Below, one piece after another: positions 8,580-17,737 of a DNA stretch of 44,969 bases. The notes beneath the pieces were generated by a model. The model did not search any database. It was not told the DNA's origin and worked only from the letters and a program-made list of their open reading frames with translations. The stretch comes from Streptomyces sp. G44. GTDB lineage: Bacteria; Actinomycetota; Actinomycetes; Streptomycetales; Streptomycetaceae. Each line of letters opens with the position of its first letter. Positions within the stretch are counted from its first letter, which is position 1. The translations under genes and the position numbers were made by a program. The stretch is from positions 1-44,969 of the forward strand of contig NZ_JAFEXF010000041.1 in NCBI RefSeq assembly GCF_016905445.1, given 5' to 3'.

Positions 8580-10100
8580 TCACCCACCGTCCCGCGCGCG
8601 GAAGGTGCTGCCCGCGTCCTGGCGGTACGGTTCGCCCTGCCACTGCCCGGCGTCGAGCACCCGGCTCGGGTCGTGGACCACGAACTTCCACGGTCCGACG
8701 TAGGCGTTGTCGTGCCAGCGGTTGTGCTGCTCACGGGTGATCGCCTCGGCCACCCGTTCGCCCTGGTAGGGCGACCACTTCGGGTAGGTGCCGTAGTTGG
8801 CGAGGACCGCCATGCGGTCGCACCTGACCGTGCAGTCGACGACGGACTTGTCCAGGACGAAGCGGTTGCCGTGGATGTCCACCCGCTGGGTCTTCCACCG
8901 GCAGTCGGCGTACAACGGGGCCTTGGCGATCGCCGGGCGCGCGCAGCGGTCGGTGTTCCGCACCAGCAACGTGCAGTCGCCGGACGAGGTGTTGGCCGGG
9001 CTGTTGCAGAAGCGGTCGGCGTTCTCCCACAGGGTGATCCCGGACCAGTTGTTCTCCAGCACGTTCCGGTGGATCTCGATCTTGTCGGTGCGGGCCTCGA
9101 CGCGTGGTTCGCCGCCGGACTCGGACACGTAGACGGTCGCGAAGGGGAAGTTGTCGCCGCGGTCGGCGTATCTGCGGCCCTCGACCCAGTTGTTGCGCCG
9201 GATCGTGTTCTTCCGGATGACCGCGTTGTAGCTGGTCTCGTAGATCAGCGCGGCGCCGTCGTTGGCCTCCAGGACGTTGCCCTCGATGCGGAAGTCGTTG
9301 TTGTTGGTGTCCGCCCACAGCCCGGTCCCGCGGTTGTCGTGCACCCAGTTGCCGCGCACGTCGGCGCCGTCGACGGCCCAGAACTTGATGCCTCCGGTGC
9401 AGCCGCAGCCCTTGCGCCGCCGCTCCCAGTCGTCGGTGTTGTTGCCCACGATCTCGTTGCCCTCGACCACCAGGCCGCTGATGCCTCCTTCGGCCTTGTA
9501 CGCGTTCATGCCGTACTGGCCGTTCTCGCGCAGGCAGCTGGCGCGGACCCGCTGGCGGGCGCCGGCCATCAGTCCGGCGCCGGAGTTGTGCTGGATCGTC
9601 GCGTGCTCGATCGTCCAGCCGTCGGCCGAGTCGTGGTTGACCACGCCCTCGTCCGGCGGCGCGACGAAGCGCTGCACGGTGAGGTGGCGGATGGTGACGT
9701 CGCGGGCGGTGCCGCCGAACGCGTACTGGTTGGTCCCGCGGCCGTCGAGCACCGCGCCCGGCGCGCCGAGGTAGCGGTTCCCCTTCTTCGGGATGACCTG
9801 GGCGTAACGGTTGGGCGCGAGCCTGTGCTTGCCCGGGCGGAGCCAGAACGTGGTGTCCGGAGGGCTCTTCCTGGTCTTCGCGGCCAGGTCACCGACTTTC
9901 GCGGGGTCGACGGTCACCGCGCCCGCCGGTGCCTTCGCCGGTCCGGCGGCGGGCTCGGCGCACACCCGGGCCACGGGCACGGTCGGCGCGCCGGCCGGCT
10001 TCGCCCCGGCGCCCGGCGCGTCCGGCGTGCTCTCGCAGCCGGTCGCCAGCAGCGCCAGCGCCACCACCGGGAGCCCCCAGTTCCGCCACTTCCTCCCCAC
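8580..10100 (-). CDS. Secreted right-handed parallel beta-helix lipoprotein
   Basis: This is a 506-residue protein. A GTG start gives a short N-terminus with a hydrophobic stretch and a lipobox ending ALLATGC, so Cys22 would be lipidated after export. The mature part begins with an Ala/Pro-rich linker and then repeats turns such as VTIRHLTVQRF, GLVVEGNEIVGNN, ADVRGNWVHDN and IEIHRNVLENN, the signature of a parallel beta-helix. Such proteins are polysaccharide lyases, epimerases or hydrolases. No DPHD motif of the AlgG C5-epimerases was seen. It lies eight bases after the heparinase gene, which suggests both trim or modify the same glycan. The substrate is unknown. Confidence 0.85.
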   Translation of the reverse strand: MGRKWRNWGLPVVALALLATGCESTPDAPGAGAKPAGAPTVPVARVCAEPAAGPAKAPAGAVTVDPAKVGDLAAKTRKSPPDTTFWLRPGKHRLAPNRYAQVIPKKGNRYLGAPGAVLDGRGTNQYAFGGTARDVTIRHLTVQRFVAPPDEGVVNHDSADGWTIEHATIQHNSGAGLMAGARQRVRASCLRENGQYGMNAYKAEGGISGLVVEGNEIVGNNTDDWERRRKGCGCTGGIKFWAVDGADVRGNWVHDNRGTGLWADTNNNDFRIEGNVLEANDGAALIYETSYNAVIRKNTIRRNNWVEGRRYADRGDNFPFATVYVSESGGEPRVEARTDKIEIHRNVLENNWSGITLWENADRFCNSPANTSSGDCTLLVRNTDRCARPAIAKAPLYADCRWKTQRVDIHGNRFVLDKSVVDCTVRCDRMAVLANYGTYPKWSPYQGERVAEAITREQHNRWHDNAYVGPWKFVVHDPSRVLDAGQWQGEPYRQDAGSTFRARDGG

Positions 10101-10108
10101 GCGTCCCC

Positions 10109-12076
10109 CTAGTCCCGGAACCTGAGTACGGTGACGAATCCCCCGGCGCTGTCGGTGAAACCGGTCCCGACCAGCGTGGTGGCGGGTTCCTTGCGGCCGA
10201 ACCCGGCGGAGTACCAGCCAAGCGGCGGATCGGTCTCCCCGCGGTGCGTCCGCCAGGACAGCTGTCCGGGCAGGTCGAGCACGGCGGAGCGGTCCTCGCC
10301 GTCCCGGGTCCAGGTGAGCACGGCGCGGTCCCCCGTCAGCTCCGCGGTGATCGCCGGGCCGAGGTGGAACGCCAGGCGAACGGACCGGCGCGGGCCGCCG
10401 CGCACCTCGTCGACCACGCGCAACTCCTGGGTCGCGGCGGTCAGTTCCACCCGGCGGCGGTGCACGGAGGGCCGGTAGCCGTCGTGCTCGGCGCACCAGC
10501 GGGCCACAACACCCTCGCCGCACGTGCTTCCTGTGTCCACGGCCAGGACGCGGCTGCGCGCGTGCCGGGTCCACAGGAACGGGCCGCCGGAGACGGACTG
10601 GTCGACGCCGTCCAGTTCCAGGGTGTTGTGGCCGAGGGTCGACCGGAAGTACTGCCGCCACGCGGGCTGCCCGTGGTAGCAGTACGTGCCCGGGTCGGCG
10701 AGCACGTCCACCCCGTCGTGCCGGACCTCCACGGACAGCGCGTCGGCGTGGGCGTGCGCGGCGATGGACAGGAAGCCGTGCGGACCGCCGTCGCAGCGGC
10801 ACCAGATCCCGGCCGGGCCGCGCAGGACGGTGAGCCCCGCGTCGGCGAAGTGGCCCGGCCGGGTCGCCGGGCGGGACACCGGCAGGTCAGCGGGCTTGAT
10901 CAGCGCGGCGATGAGCGGGGTGCGCACATCGGTGCCGGTCACGTCCGGCCACCAGTCGAGCCTGCCGAACACGGCGTCCCCGGTGGCCAGGAGCGAGGCC
11001 CAGCGGTCGGTGCCCGTACCGTCCAGGACCAGGCCGTGGCCGTCGTCCGCGTCTCCCTGGCGCGGCGGCCGCAGTCGGCTGTCGACGACGGCCGCCAGCG
11101 CGTCGGTCATGCGCAGCAGCGTCGACCGGACCGGGGCGGGGACGGGCACGCCTGCGGCATCCGCCTCGGCCAGCGCGGCCAGGCCCAGCTCCAGCACGAG
11201 GCCGTGGTACTCGCCGGCCAGTTCGCGGTTGAGGCCGGAGCCGAAGGTGTTGCTCCGCAGGTGCCGCTCCAGCGACCGCAGCGCCGCGGTCCGCCACCGC
11301 GCCGAGGAGGGGAACCACCCGAACGCGCAGGCCGCGGCGAACTGCCCGGCGGCCTCGGCGATGACGTGGTTGTTCGCCGACGACCCCCGGCTGGGAAAGG
11401 CGGCCAGCCAGCGCTGGTGGTGCCAGATCTGGCTCCGCGCCATCGGGTTGTCCTCGAACAGCCCGGCCGCGCCCTGCCAGCCGTCGAGCAGCCGGCGGAC
11501 CCACACCCAGGACAGCAGCCGGATGCCCAGCTCGATGCCGCTGATCCAGTGCGCTCCGCGCAGCGGCGCGTTCGACGCCCACCAGGAGCGCAGGTGTCCG
11601 GCCACCCGCTCGGCGTACCGGTCGTTCCCGGTGATCGCGTAGGCGGCGGCGAGCACGGTGAGGTACTGGTGCCGGGACAGTTCCCAGATCTGCTTGATGT
11701 CCCCGGCCACGTCCTCGTTCCGGTACGGCACGTCGAAGGCGTGGCCCCACGGGGCGCGGCGCCCGGTCTTCGGGTCGTGCCACCAGTCGGGGTCGGCCAG
11801 GTCGTCGCGGTCCACGCCGAAGTACGTGACGTGCCCGGCCATCAGCCGGTCCGCCTCGGCGACGAGGCGTTTCGCGGCGTCCGGCGGCACCGCGGCGATC
11901 GTCCCGGCGGGCAGGACCGCGGTGAACCGGGCGCCGGTCACGCGCGGGCAGCTCGGCGGCGCGGACCGCCGCCGCCGCCTGCGCACCGCGTCGACCGCCC
12001 GCCCTGCGACCTCGCGCGGGCCCATCCGGGAGAGCCGCCGCAGGTACCAGCCGGCGCTCCCCGCGCTCACGGTCAT
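10109..12076 (-). CDS. Heparinase II/III family polysaccharide lyase-like protein
   Basis: The protein is 655 residues long. The N-terminal half is a helical toroid domain with DWWHDPKTGRRAPWGHAFDV, RHQYLTVLAAAYAITGNDRY and the SSANNHVIAEA stretch. The C-terminal half is a beta-sandwich with AHAHADALSVEVRHDG and YCYHGQPAWRQYFRSTLGHN, where the conserved His and Tyr residues of the family lie. Family members cleave uronic-acid polysaccharides by beta-elimination. No clear signal peptide is visible after the ATG at 12076, which overlaps the upstream stop as ATGA. Cytoplasmic members like this are common in exopolysaccharide operons, where their exact job is unclear. Presence with an AlgD-like dehydrogenase supports a uronate glycan. 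Confidence 0.88.
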   Translation of the reverse strand: MTVSAGSAGWYLRRLSRMGPREVAGRAVDAVRRRRRRSAPPSCPRVTGARFTAVLPAGTIAAVPPDAAKRLVAEADRLMAGHVTYFGVDRDDLADPDWWHDPKTGRRAPWGHAFDVPYRNEDVAGDIKQIWELSRHQYLTVLAAAYAITGNDRYAERVAGHLRSWWASNAPLRGAHWISGIELGIRLLSWVWVRRLLDGWQGAAGLFEDNPMARSQIWHHQRWLAAFPSRGSSANNHVIAEAAGQFAAACAFGWFPSSARWRTAALRSLERHLRSNTFGSGLNRELAGEYHGLVLELGLAALAEADAAGVPVPAPVRSTLLRMTDALAAVVDSRLRPPRQGDADDGHGLVLDGTGTDRWASLLATGDAVFGRLDWWPDVTGTDVRTPLIAALIKPADLPVSRPATRPGHFADAGLTVLRGPAGIWCRCDGGPHGFLSIAAHAHADALSVEVRHDGVDVLADPGTYCYHGQPAWRQYFRSTLGHNTLELDGVDQSVSGGPFLWTRHARSRVLAVDTGSTCGEGVVARWCAEHDGYRPSVHRRRVELTAATQELRVVDEVRGGPRRSVRLAFHLGPAITAELTGDRAVLTWTRDGEDRSAVLDLPGQLSWRTHRGETDPPLGWYSAGFGRKEPATTLVGTGFTDSAGGFVTVLRFRD

Positions 12077-14244
12077 CGCGCCCCCGCCAGCGTCACCGGC
12101 GCGCCGCTCGCCAGGCCGCTCTGGACGGCGAGGGTGGCCGCCGTGGTGGCGGCCAGCGATTCCAGCGGCACGGGCATCGGCCCGCCGGTCCGCACGGCCC
12201 TGAAAAAGGCGGCCAGTTCGGCGTTCTGACCCTTGTCCCTGGCCTTGGGCAGCCGCGAACTGACCCACCGCTTGCGGCCGTACACCGATGCGCGGACGAA
12301 GTCGTCCAGCCGCAGCGCGCGGCCGTCGGCGACGAGGTCCAGCGTCTCCTTGGGGAACCCGGCCGGTCCGGTGGTGACATAGCTGATCGTGGCCGTGGAC
12401 CCGTCCGGGTAGCGCAGCACGACCTGGAGGTCCTCGTTGCCGGGGGTGGCGGTCGCGTACACGGAGACCGGGTCGGCCCCGAGCAGCCAGCTCGCCGTGT
12501 CGATGAAGTGCCCGCCCTCACCGGCGAACCGCGAGCCCTCGGTGCCCTGGCGGAGGTACCAGCTGCCGTGCTGGAGGCGGCCCGCGTTGACCAGGTAGCG
12601 GAGGTTCGCGGGGCCGCTCCGGGCGCCGAACCGCTGCCGGGCCTCTCGCAGCAGCGGCGCGAACCGGCGGTTGAAGCCCACCTGGAGCCGGTCGTTGCCG
12701 GACTCCTCCACCGTCGCGAGCACGCCCGTCAGCTCGTCCTCGGTGAGGGCCAGCGGCTTCTCGACGAACACCGACTTCCCGGCCAGGAGCGCCTTGCGGG
12801 TCAGTTCGGCGTGTGAGCTGTGCCGGGTGACCACGAACACCGCGTCGATCGACTTGTCGCCGAGTACGGCGTCGAGATCGGTGGTCGCCTCGGCGAAGCC
12901 GAACTTCCGCCGGGCGTTGGCGGCGGACAGCGCCGTCGTGGTGACGACGGTCGACAGCGTGACGCCGTCGCGCCGCGCCAGGTGCGGGAGCAGCATCGAC
13001 GTCGCGTAGTTCCCGGCGCCGACGAACGCGACGCGTACCGGTGCCGTGGCGGCCCGTGCCGGGCTCCGCCGCGCGTTCACGGCGGGCACGGTCACCGAGG
13101 GGGCCGCTGTCTCCACCGCCTGTCCGGGGTAGCGGAACAGCACCGCCACCGCCTTGAGGTCGCCGTCCTTCAGCCGCTCGTACGTCTTGACGGCGTCGTC
13201 GAAGTCGGCGATGTGGGAGACCAGCGGCGCCACGTCGACGCGGCCCCGGGCGACGAGATCGAGGAAGCAGGCCAGGTTGCGGCGCTCGGTCCAGCGGACG
13301 TAACCGATCGGGTAGTCCCGGCCCTCCAGTTCGTACTCCGGGTCGTAGCGCCCGGGGCCGTAGCTGCGGGAGAACCGGACGTCCAGTTCCTTCTCGTAGT
13401 AGGCGTTCCACGGCAGGTCCAGGCGGCACTTGCCGATGTCGACGACCCGGCCGCGGTCCCGGCAGAGCCGCGCGGCCAGTTCGACGGGTTCGTTGCTGCC
13501 GCCACCGGCGGCCAGGTACACCTGGTCCACGCCGTGACCGCCGGTGAGCTCGGCGACGGCGGTCTCCAGGGCCGGGGAGGAGGGGTCGCCGCAGGCCGCG
13601 GCGCCGAGGCGCTCGGCCAGCCGGCAGCGCTCCGGGTCCGGGTCGGCTCCGATGACGCGCACTCCGGAGGCGGCCAGCAGCTGCACCACCAGCTGCCCGA
13701 TCAGGCCGAGGCCGATGACCAGCGCCACGTCACCGAGCTGCGGCTCGCCGCGGCGGACGCCTTGCAGCGCGATCGACCCGACGGTGCCGAAGGCCGCGTC
13801 GCGCGGCGCGAGGCCCTCCGGCACCGGGGTGCAGAGGTTCTTCGGCACCCAGTTCATCTCGGCGTGCAGGGCGTGCTCGTTGCCGGCGCAGGCCACGAGG
13901 TCACCGACCGCCACGTCGTCGATCCCGGCGCCGACCTGCTCGACCACCCCGCACAGCGAGTAGCCGAGCGGCGTGTAGGAGTCCAGCTTCCCCATCACCT
14001 TGCGGTAGGTGGCGGGCACTCCATTGGTGGCCACGCTCTGCATGACCTTCGCCACCTGGTCCGGCCGGGAGCGGGCCTTGCCCACCATGGACATGCCCGC
14101 CTCGGACACCTTCATGAGCTCGGTGCCGGTGGAGATCAGCGAGTAGACGCTGCGGACCAGCACACCGCCCGGCTTGCACCCCGGCACCGGTACGTCGAGC
14201 ACCGCCAGCTCGCCGCTCTTGTAGTTCTGTACGACCTGCTTCAC
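12073..14244 (-). CDS. Bi-domain oxidoreductase: alcohol dehydrogenase-like fused to Gfo/Idh/MocA
   Basis: This is a 723-residue fusion. Roughly the first 370 residues are a medium-chain dehydrogenase (STGTELMK, GYSLCGVVEQVGAG, ALVIGLGLIGQLVVQLLAASG, then a Rossmann fold). After an Ala/Pro-rich linker, a second Rossmann domain with FVGAGNYA begins and continues as a Gfo/Idh/MocA oxidoreductase with VFVEKPLALTEDEL and GGHFIDTASWLLG. Each half would use NAD(P) on a sugar or alcohol. The GTG at 14244 is preferred over an ATG seven codons upstream because an AGAGGAG ribosome site lies at proper distance before it. Such fusions recur beside heparinase-like genes in polysaccharide operons; their reaction is not established to my knowledge. 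Confidence 0.88.
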   Translation of the reverse strand: MKQVVQNYKSGELAVLDVPVPGCKPGGVLVRSVYSLISTGTELMKVSEAGMSMVGKARSRPDQVAKVMQSVATNGVPATYRKVMGKLDSYTPLGYSLCGVVEQVGAGIDDVAVGDLVACAGNEHALHAEMNWVPKNLCTPVPEGLAPRDAAFGTVGSIALQGVRRGEPQLGDVALVIGLGLIGQLVVQLLAASGVRVIGADPDPERCRLAERLGAAACGDPSSPALETAVAELTGGHGVDQVYLAAGGGSNEPVELAARLCRDRGRVVDIGKCRLDLPWNAYYEKELDVRFSRSYGPGRYDPEYELEGRDYPIGYVRWTERRNLACFLDLVARGRVDVAPLVSHIADFDDAVKTYERLKDGDLKAVAVLFRYPGQAVETAAPSVTVPAVNARRSPARAATAPVRVAFVGAGNYATSMLLPHLARRDGVTLSTVVTTTALSAANARRKFGFAEATTDLDAVLGDKSIDAVFVVTRHSSHAELTRKALLAGKSVFVEKPLALTEDELTGVLATVEESGNDRLQVGFNRRFAPLLREARQRFGARSGPANLRYLVNAGRLQHGSWYLRQGTEGSRFAGEGGHFIDTASWLLGADPVSVYATATPGNEDLQVVLRYPDGSTATISYVTTGPAGFPKETLDLVADGRALRLDDFVRASVYGRKRWVSSRLPKARDKGQNAELAAFFRAVRTGGPMPVPLESLAATTAATLAVQSGLASGAPVTLAGAR

Positions 14245-14281
14245 CCGAACTCCTCTTGTTTCCACGTCTTTCAGGGCCCCG

Positions 14282-16207
14282 TCAGGGGGCGGTCCGGCCG
14301 GAGCCGGAGGTCGCGCCGCGGTACCAGTACTCGAGGGTCAGCACATGCCACAGATGTTTGGAGAAGTCCCGTTGCCCGGCGGCGTCCTCGGCGACCATCC
14401 GGGCCAGCGCGTCGCGGCGCAGGATCCCCGCGTCCACGAGCACGCCGTCATGCACCACCTCGCGCACCAGCGGTGCCAGGTCCCTGCTCATCCAGGCGCG
14501 CAGCGGGGCGCTGAAGAGGCCCTTGGGCCGGTACACGATCTCCCGGGGCAGGACGGAGGTGGCCGCCTCCTTGAGGACGGCCTTGCCCTGCCGTCCGACG
14601 ATCTTGCGGTCGCCGGGCACGGCGAACGCCGCCTCGACCACCTCGACGTCCACGTACGGCACCCGTACCTCCGTCGACGCGGCCATGCTGGAGCGGTCGG
14701 TGTAGGCGAGGTTCAGCCCCGGCAGGAACATCCGGGCGTCGCCCAGGCACATGCGGTTGACGAAGTCGTCGAGGTCGTTGTCGTGGTAGATGTCCGCGTG
14801 CTCGGTGAGCACGTCCGTGACCGTCCCGGCCAGGTCCGGATCGACCAGGGCGAGCAGTTCGGCCCGGTCGTACATGGTGTAACTGCGCCGGAACGCGGTC
14901 TCCTCCGGCAGATCGGCGAAGGACAGGAACCGCTTCGCGAAGCGCACCGACCGGTATCCCCGGCGGGCCGTCGCGACCGGCAGCCGGTCCACCGCCGCGG
15001 ACACGCCGCGCCGCAGCGGCCGCGGCACGCGCTGGTAGCGCAGGGCGAGCAGGTTGGCCAGGTGCTTGCGGTACCCGGCGAACAGTTCGTCGGCGCCCAT
15101 CCCCGAGAGCATCACCTTGACCCCGGCCTCCCGCGCGGCCGAGCAGATCAGGAAGGTGTTGATCGCGGCGGGGTCGCCGATCGGCTCGTCCAGGTCGTAC
15201 GTCATCCGCGGCAGCAGCTCCAGCACGTTCGGGGCGATCTCGATCTCGTGGAGGTCGACGCCGAACCGCCGGGCCACCTGCCGGGCGTAGCGCAAGTCGT
15301 CGGGCATGGCCTCGAACTTGGCGTCCTCGGCGCGGAACCCGATGGTGTACGCGGAGATCCCGGGCCGGTGGCGGGCCGCCAGCGCGGTCAGGTAGCTGGA
15401 GTCGAGACCGCCGGAGAGGAAGGTGGCCACGGGTACGTCGGAGAGCAGGTGCCGCCGGGTCGACTCCTCGACGACGGCGGCGAGGTCCGGCTGCTCGCCG
15501 CTGAGGGCCCGCTCCCGGCCCTCGGCGGCGACGTCCTTGAGGTTCCAGTACCGGCCGCGTTCCACCCGGCCGTCGGCCCGGCACCTGAGCCAGCTCCCCG
15601 GCGGCAGCTTCTCCGCCTCGCGGAACGCGCAGCGCGTGTCCGGCACCCAGTAGTAGAGCAGCGAGGCCACCAGCGCCGCCCGGTCCACCTGGAGCGACCC
15701 GCCGCTCACGGCGGCGAGCGCCTTGAGCTCGGAGGCGAACATCATCCCCTGGCCCCGCCGGAGCAGGAACAGCGGCTTGACGCCCAGCTGGTCGCGGGCG
15801 AGCACCAGGTCACCGGTGCGCTCGTCGAAGACCGCGAACGCGAACATGCCGCGCAGCCGCGGCAGGCAGTCGGTGCCCCAGCGCCGCCAGGCCTCGAGCA
15901 GCACCTCGGTGTCGGAGGTGCCGCGGAAGCGCGCCCCGGCGGCGGTCAGTTCCGCCCGCAGCTCGGGCGCGTTGTACAACTCGCCGTTGTACGTCAGGGC
16001 GAGGCCGCCCGAGACCATCGGCTGGGCCCCGGTCTCGGACAGGTCGATGATGGCCAGCCTGCGGTGTCCGAGCTGTACTTCGCCGTCGCCGACGGGGTGG
16101 CCGTACCGGCCGGCGCCGTCCGGACCTCGGTGGGCGAGGGTGTCGGTGAGCCGGTCGGTCACAGCCTTCCCGTCCGGCCATAGGTAAGTGCCTGCGATGC
16201 CACACAT
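14282..16207 (-). CDS. Asparagine synthase (glutamine-hydrolysing) family, probable sugar amidotransferase
   Basis: This 641-residue AsnB-type enzyme has the nucleophile Cys2 (MCGIAG), a glutaminase domain over roughly the first 210 residues, and the ATP-pyrophosphatase motif SGGLDSS at residues 265-271. All key motifs look intact. The family makes amides from carboxylates using glutamine. In O-antigen clusters, homologues such as WbpS are thought to turn uronic acids into uronamides. Its place two genes before the heparinase-like gene and in the same operon as an AlgD-like dehydrogenase favours that role over asparagine supply. The start is the only sensible one because the Cys must be residue 2. 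Confidence 0.88.
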   Translation of the reverse strand: MCGIAGTYLWPDGKAVTDRLTDTLAHRGPDGAGRYGHPVGDGEVQLGHRRLAIIDLSETGAQPMVSGGLALTYNGELYNAPELRAELTAAGARFRGTSDTEVLLEAWRRWGTDCLPRLRGMFAFAVFDERTGDLVLARDQLGVKPLFLLRRGQGMMFASELKALAAVSGGSLQVDRAALVASLLYYWVPDTRCAFREAEKLPPGSWLRCRADGRVERGRYWNLKDVAAEGRERALSGEQPDLAAVVEESTRRHLLSDVPVATFLSGGLDSSYLTALAARHRPGISAYTIGFRAEDAKFEAMPDDLRYARQVARRFGVDLHEIEIAPNVLELLPRMTYDLDEPIGDPAAINTFLICSAAREAGVKVMLSGMGADELFAGYRKHLANLLALRYQRVPRPLRRGVSAAVDRLPVATARRGYRSVRFAKRFLSFADLPEETAFRRSYTMYDRAELLALVDPDLAGTVTDVLTEHADIYHDNDLDDFVNRMCLGDARMFLPGLNLAYTDRSSMAASTEVRVPYVDVEVVEAAFAVPGDRKIVGRQGKAVLKEAATSVLPREIVYRPKGLFSAPLRAWMSRDLAPLVREVVHDGVLVDAGILRRDALARMVAEDAAGQRDFSKHLWHVLTLEYWYRGATSGSGRTAP

Positions 16208-16210
16208 GTG

Positions 16211-17737
16211 CTACGGGGCCTCCTGGTCGGTGTCCGGGACCCCTGCGGCCCACGTCGGCAGCCGCTTCGCCCGCGGCCGGTCCGTTCCGTTGTGCCGGGC
16301 CGGCCGCTCGCCGTGGCCCCGCGACGCGATCTCCGTCCCGTCCCACAGCGTGCCGTCGGTCCGGTCACGCGGATCGGGGTCGATCAGCACCACGCCGGCC
16401 ACTTCGACGCGCTGGTCCGCGAGCTGCCGCGCCACCGTGTGCAGCCAGGCGGCGCCCGCGTGCCCGGCGCGTACGACGAGCACGGTCCGGCTCCCGAGGC
16501 AGGGGAGGTCGGTCCACGCGGTGCCGGGCGCGACCGAGCCGACGCCGAGCCTGCGCACCTGCCGCGGCAGGGCCGTGGCGCCCTCGCCGCTGACCACGTC
16601 CGGGTCCCCCGGCTTGCGGCGGCTGTCCGCGAGGTGCGGGCCGGGCAGGCCGTCGACGACCGCCACCGGTCCCCGCGCCGCCAGCGCCCTGGCGACGTCC
16701 AGGGCGATCACGCTCGTACTGCGCGCGCAGCCCAGTTCGAGCAGCGACACCGGTTCCGCGGAGCCGCGCACGGTGCGGGCCAGGGTCGTGGTGAGCCGTT
16801 CGCTCGCCACCTGGGTCCGTCGGCGCCGCCAGGGCCGGGCCGGCCGGTGGGGTGGGTGGCGCAGCTCCGCGATGACGGAGGCACCCAGGTGCGCCGCGAT
16901 GTCCCGGCGCAGCACGGGCCGGTCGGCCACCACCGCGCCGACCGCGGCCACCGCGAGCCCGAGGACCAGTCCGAGGAGGAGCCCGATGGCGGCGTCGGTG
17001 GCGACGGCCTTGGGCAGGGAGTGCCGTACCGCGCGCGGGGCGTCCACGATCTGGGTGCCGGCGATGAGCCGCGGTGTGCCGATGCGCGCCTCCTCGGCGC
17101 GCTGGTCGAAGTCGGCTATCCGGGAGTTGAGTCCGGCCCGGCGGGCGAAGAGCGTCTCGATGCCCGCCACCGCCTTCGGGTCGGTGCGCGGGGAGCGGTC
17201 CCCGATCGCCTTGTCGACCTTGGCCAGCTCGTCCCGCATCCGGTCGCGCTGGTCGAGCAGGGCCTTGGCCTCGGCCTTCGCGGTCTCCCGCATCCGCTGC
17301 ACGTGGTCGGCGACGAAGGCGTCGGCCAGGGCCTCGGCCCGGGCGACCGCCTGCGCGTCGCTGTCCCCTGTCACGTCGATCTGGAGCAGGTTGTTGGTCA
17401 GGCCGGTGCCCCGGTAGTCCCGCATGAAGTCCTCGGGGCTCTCCGCGGAGTCGAGGGAGCGCAGGGCCTTGTCGGCGATCCGTGTGGTTCCCAGCAGCTC
17501 GACGTCGGTGCGGATCAGCGTTCCGGTGTCGTTCGGCTGGTCCTCCTTGTGCGTGACCAGCACCTTGGTCACCGCGCTCGGCGGCGGGGGCCGCAGGAGT
17601 GCCACCGCGGCGCCGAGCAGCAGTCCCACCAGTGCCAGGGAGCACCAGAGGCGGCGGCGTCCGCGTACCGCCACCACCAGCGCGTACAGGTCGATGAGCG
17701 GAGCGGCGGTCGCTTTCGAAGCCGTGGTCGTCGTCAC
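16211..17737 (-). CDS. Wzz-type polysaccharide co-polymerase with degenerate kinase tail (1)
   Basis: This is a 508-residue protein. A short cytosolic N-terminus is followed by a first membrane span (about residues 25-45, LALVGLLLGAAVALL). A periplasmic-type domain with coiled-coil character comes next, then a second span (TDAAIGLLLGLVLGLAVAAVGAVVA). The C-terminal part resembles the tyrosine-kinase (CpsD/BY-kinase) domain. However, where a Walker A P-loop should be it reads LLELGCARSTSVIALDVARALA, without the GK(S/T). It likely regulates chain length or export but is probably not an active kinase. The GTG at 17737, after a GAGGAGG site, overlaps the preceding stop as GTGA. It lies three bases upstream of the asnB-like gene. 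Confidence 0.82.
   Translation of the reverse strand: MTTTTASKATAAPLIDLYALVVAVRGRRRLWCSLALVGLLLGAAVALLRPPPPSAVTKVLVTHKEDQPNDTGTLIRTDVELLGTTRIADKALRSLDSAESPEDFMRDYRGTGLTNNLLQIDVTGDSDAQAVARAEALADAFVADHVQRMRETAKAEAKALLDQRDRMRDELAKVDKAIGDRSPRTDPKAVAGIETLFARRAGLNSRIADFDQRAEEARIGTPRLIAGTQIVDAPRAVRHSLPKAVATDAAIGLLLGLVLGLAVAAVGAVVADRPVLRRDIAAHLGASVIAELRHPPHRPARPWRRRRTQVASERLTTTLARTVRGSAEPVSLLELGCARSTSVIALDVARALAARGPVAVVDGLPGPHLADSRRKPGDPDVVSGEGATALPRQVRRLGVGSVAPGTAWTDLPCLGSRTVLVVRAGHAGAAWLHTVARQLADQRVEVAGVVLIDPDPRDRTDGTLWDGTEIASRGHGERPARHNGTDRPRAKRLPTWAAGVPDTDQEAP

Noticed and set aside
8580..10100. Identity as an AlgG-type mannuronan C5-epimerase
   Set aside because: The fold fits, but the DPHD motif expected of those epimerases was not found, so only the beta-helix family is claimed.
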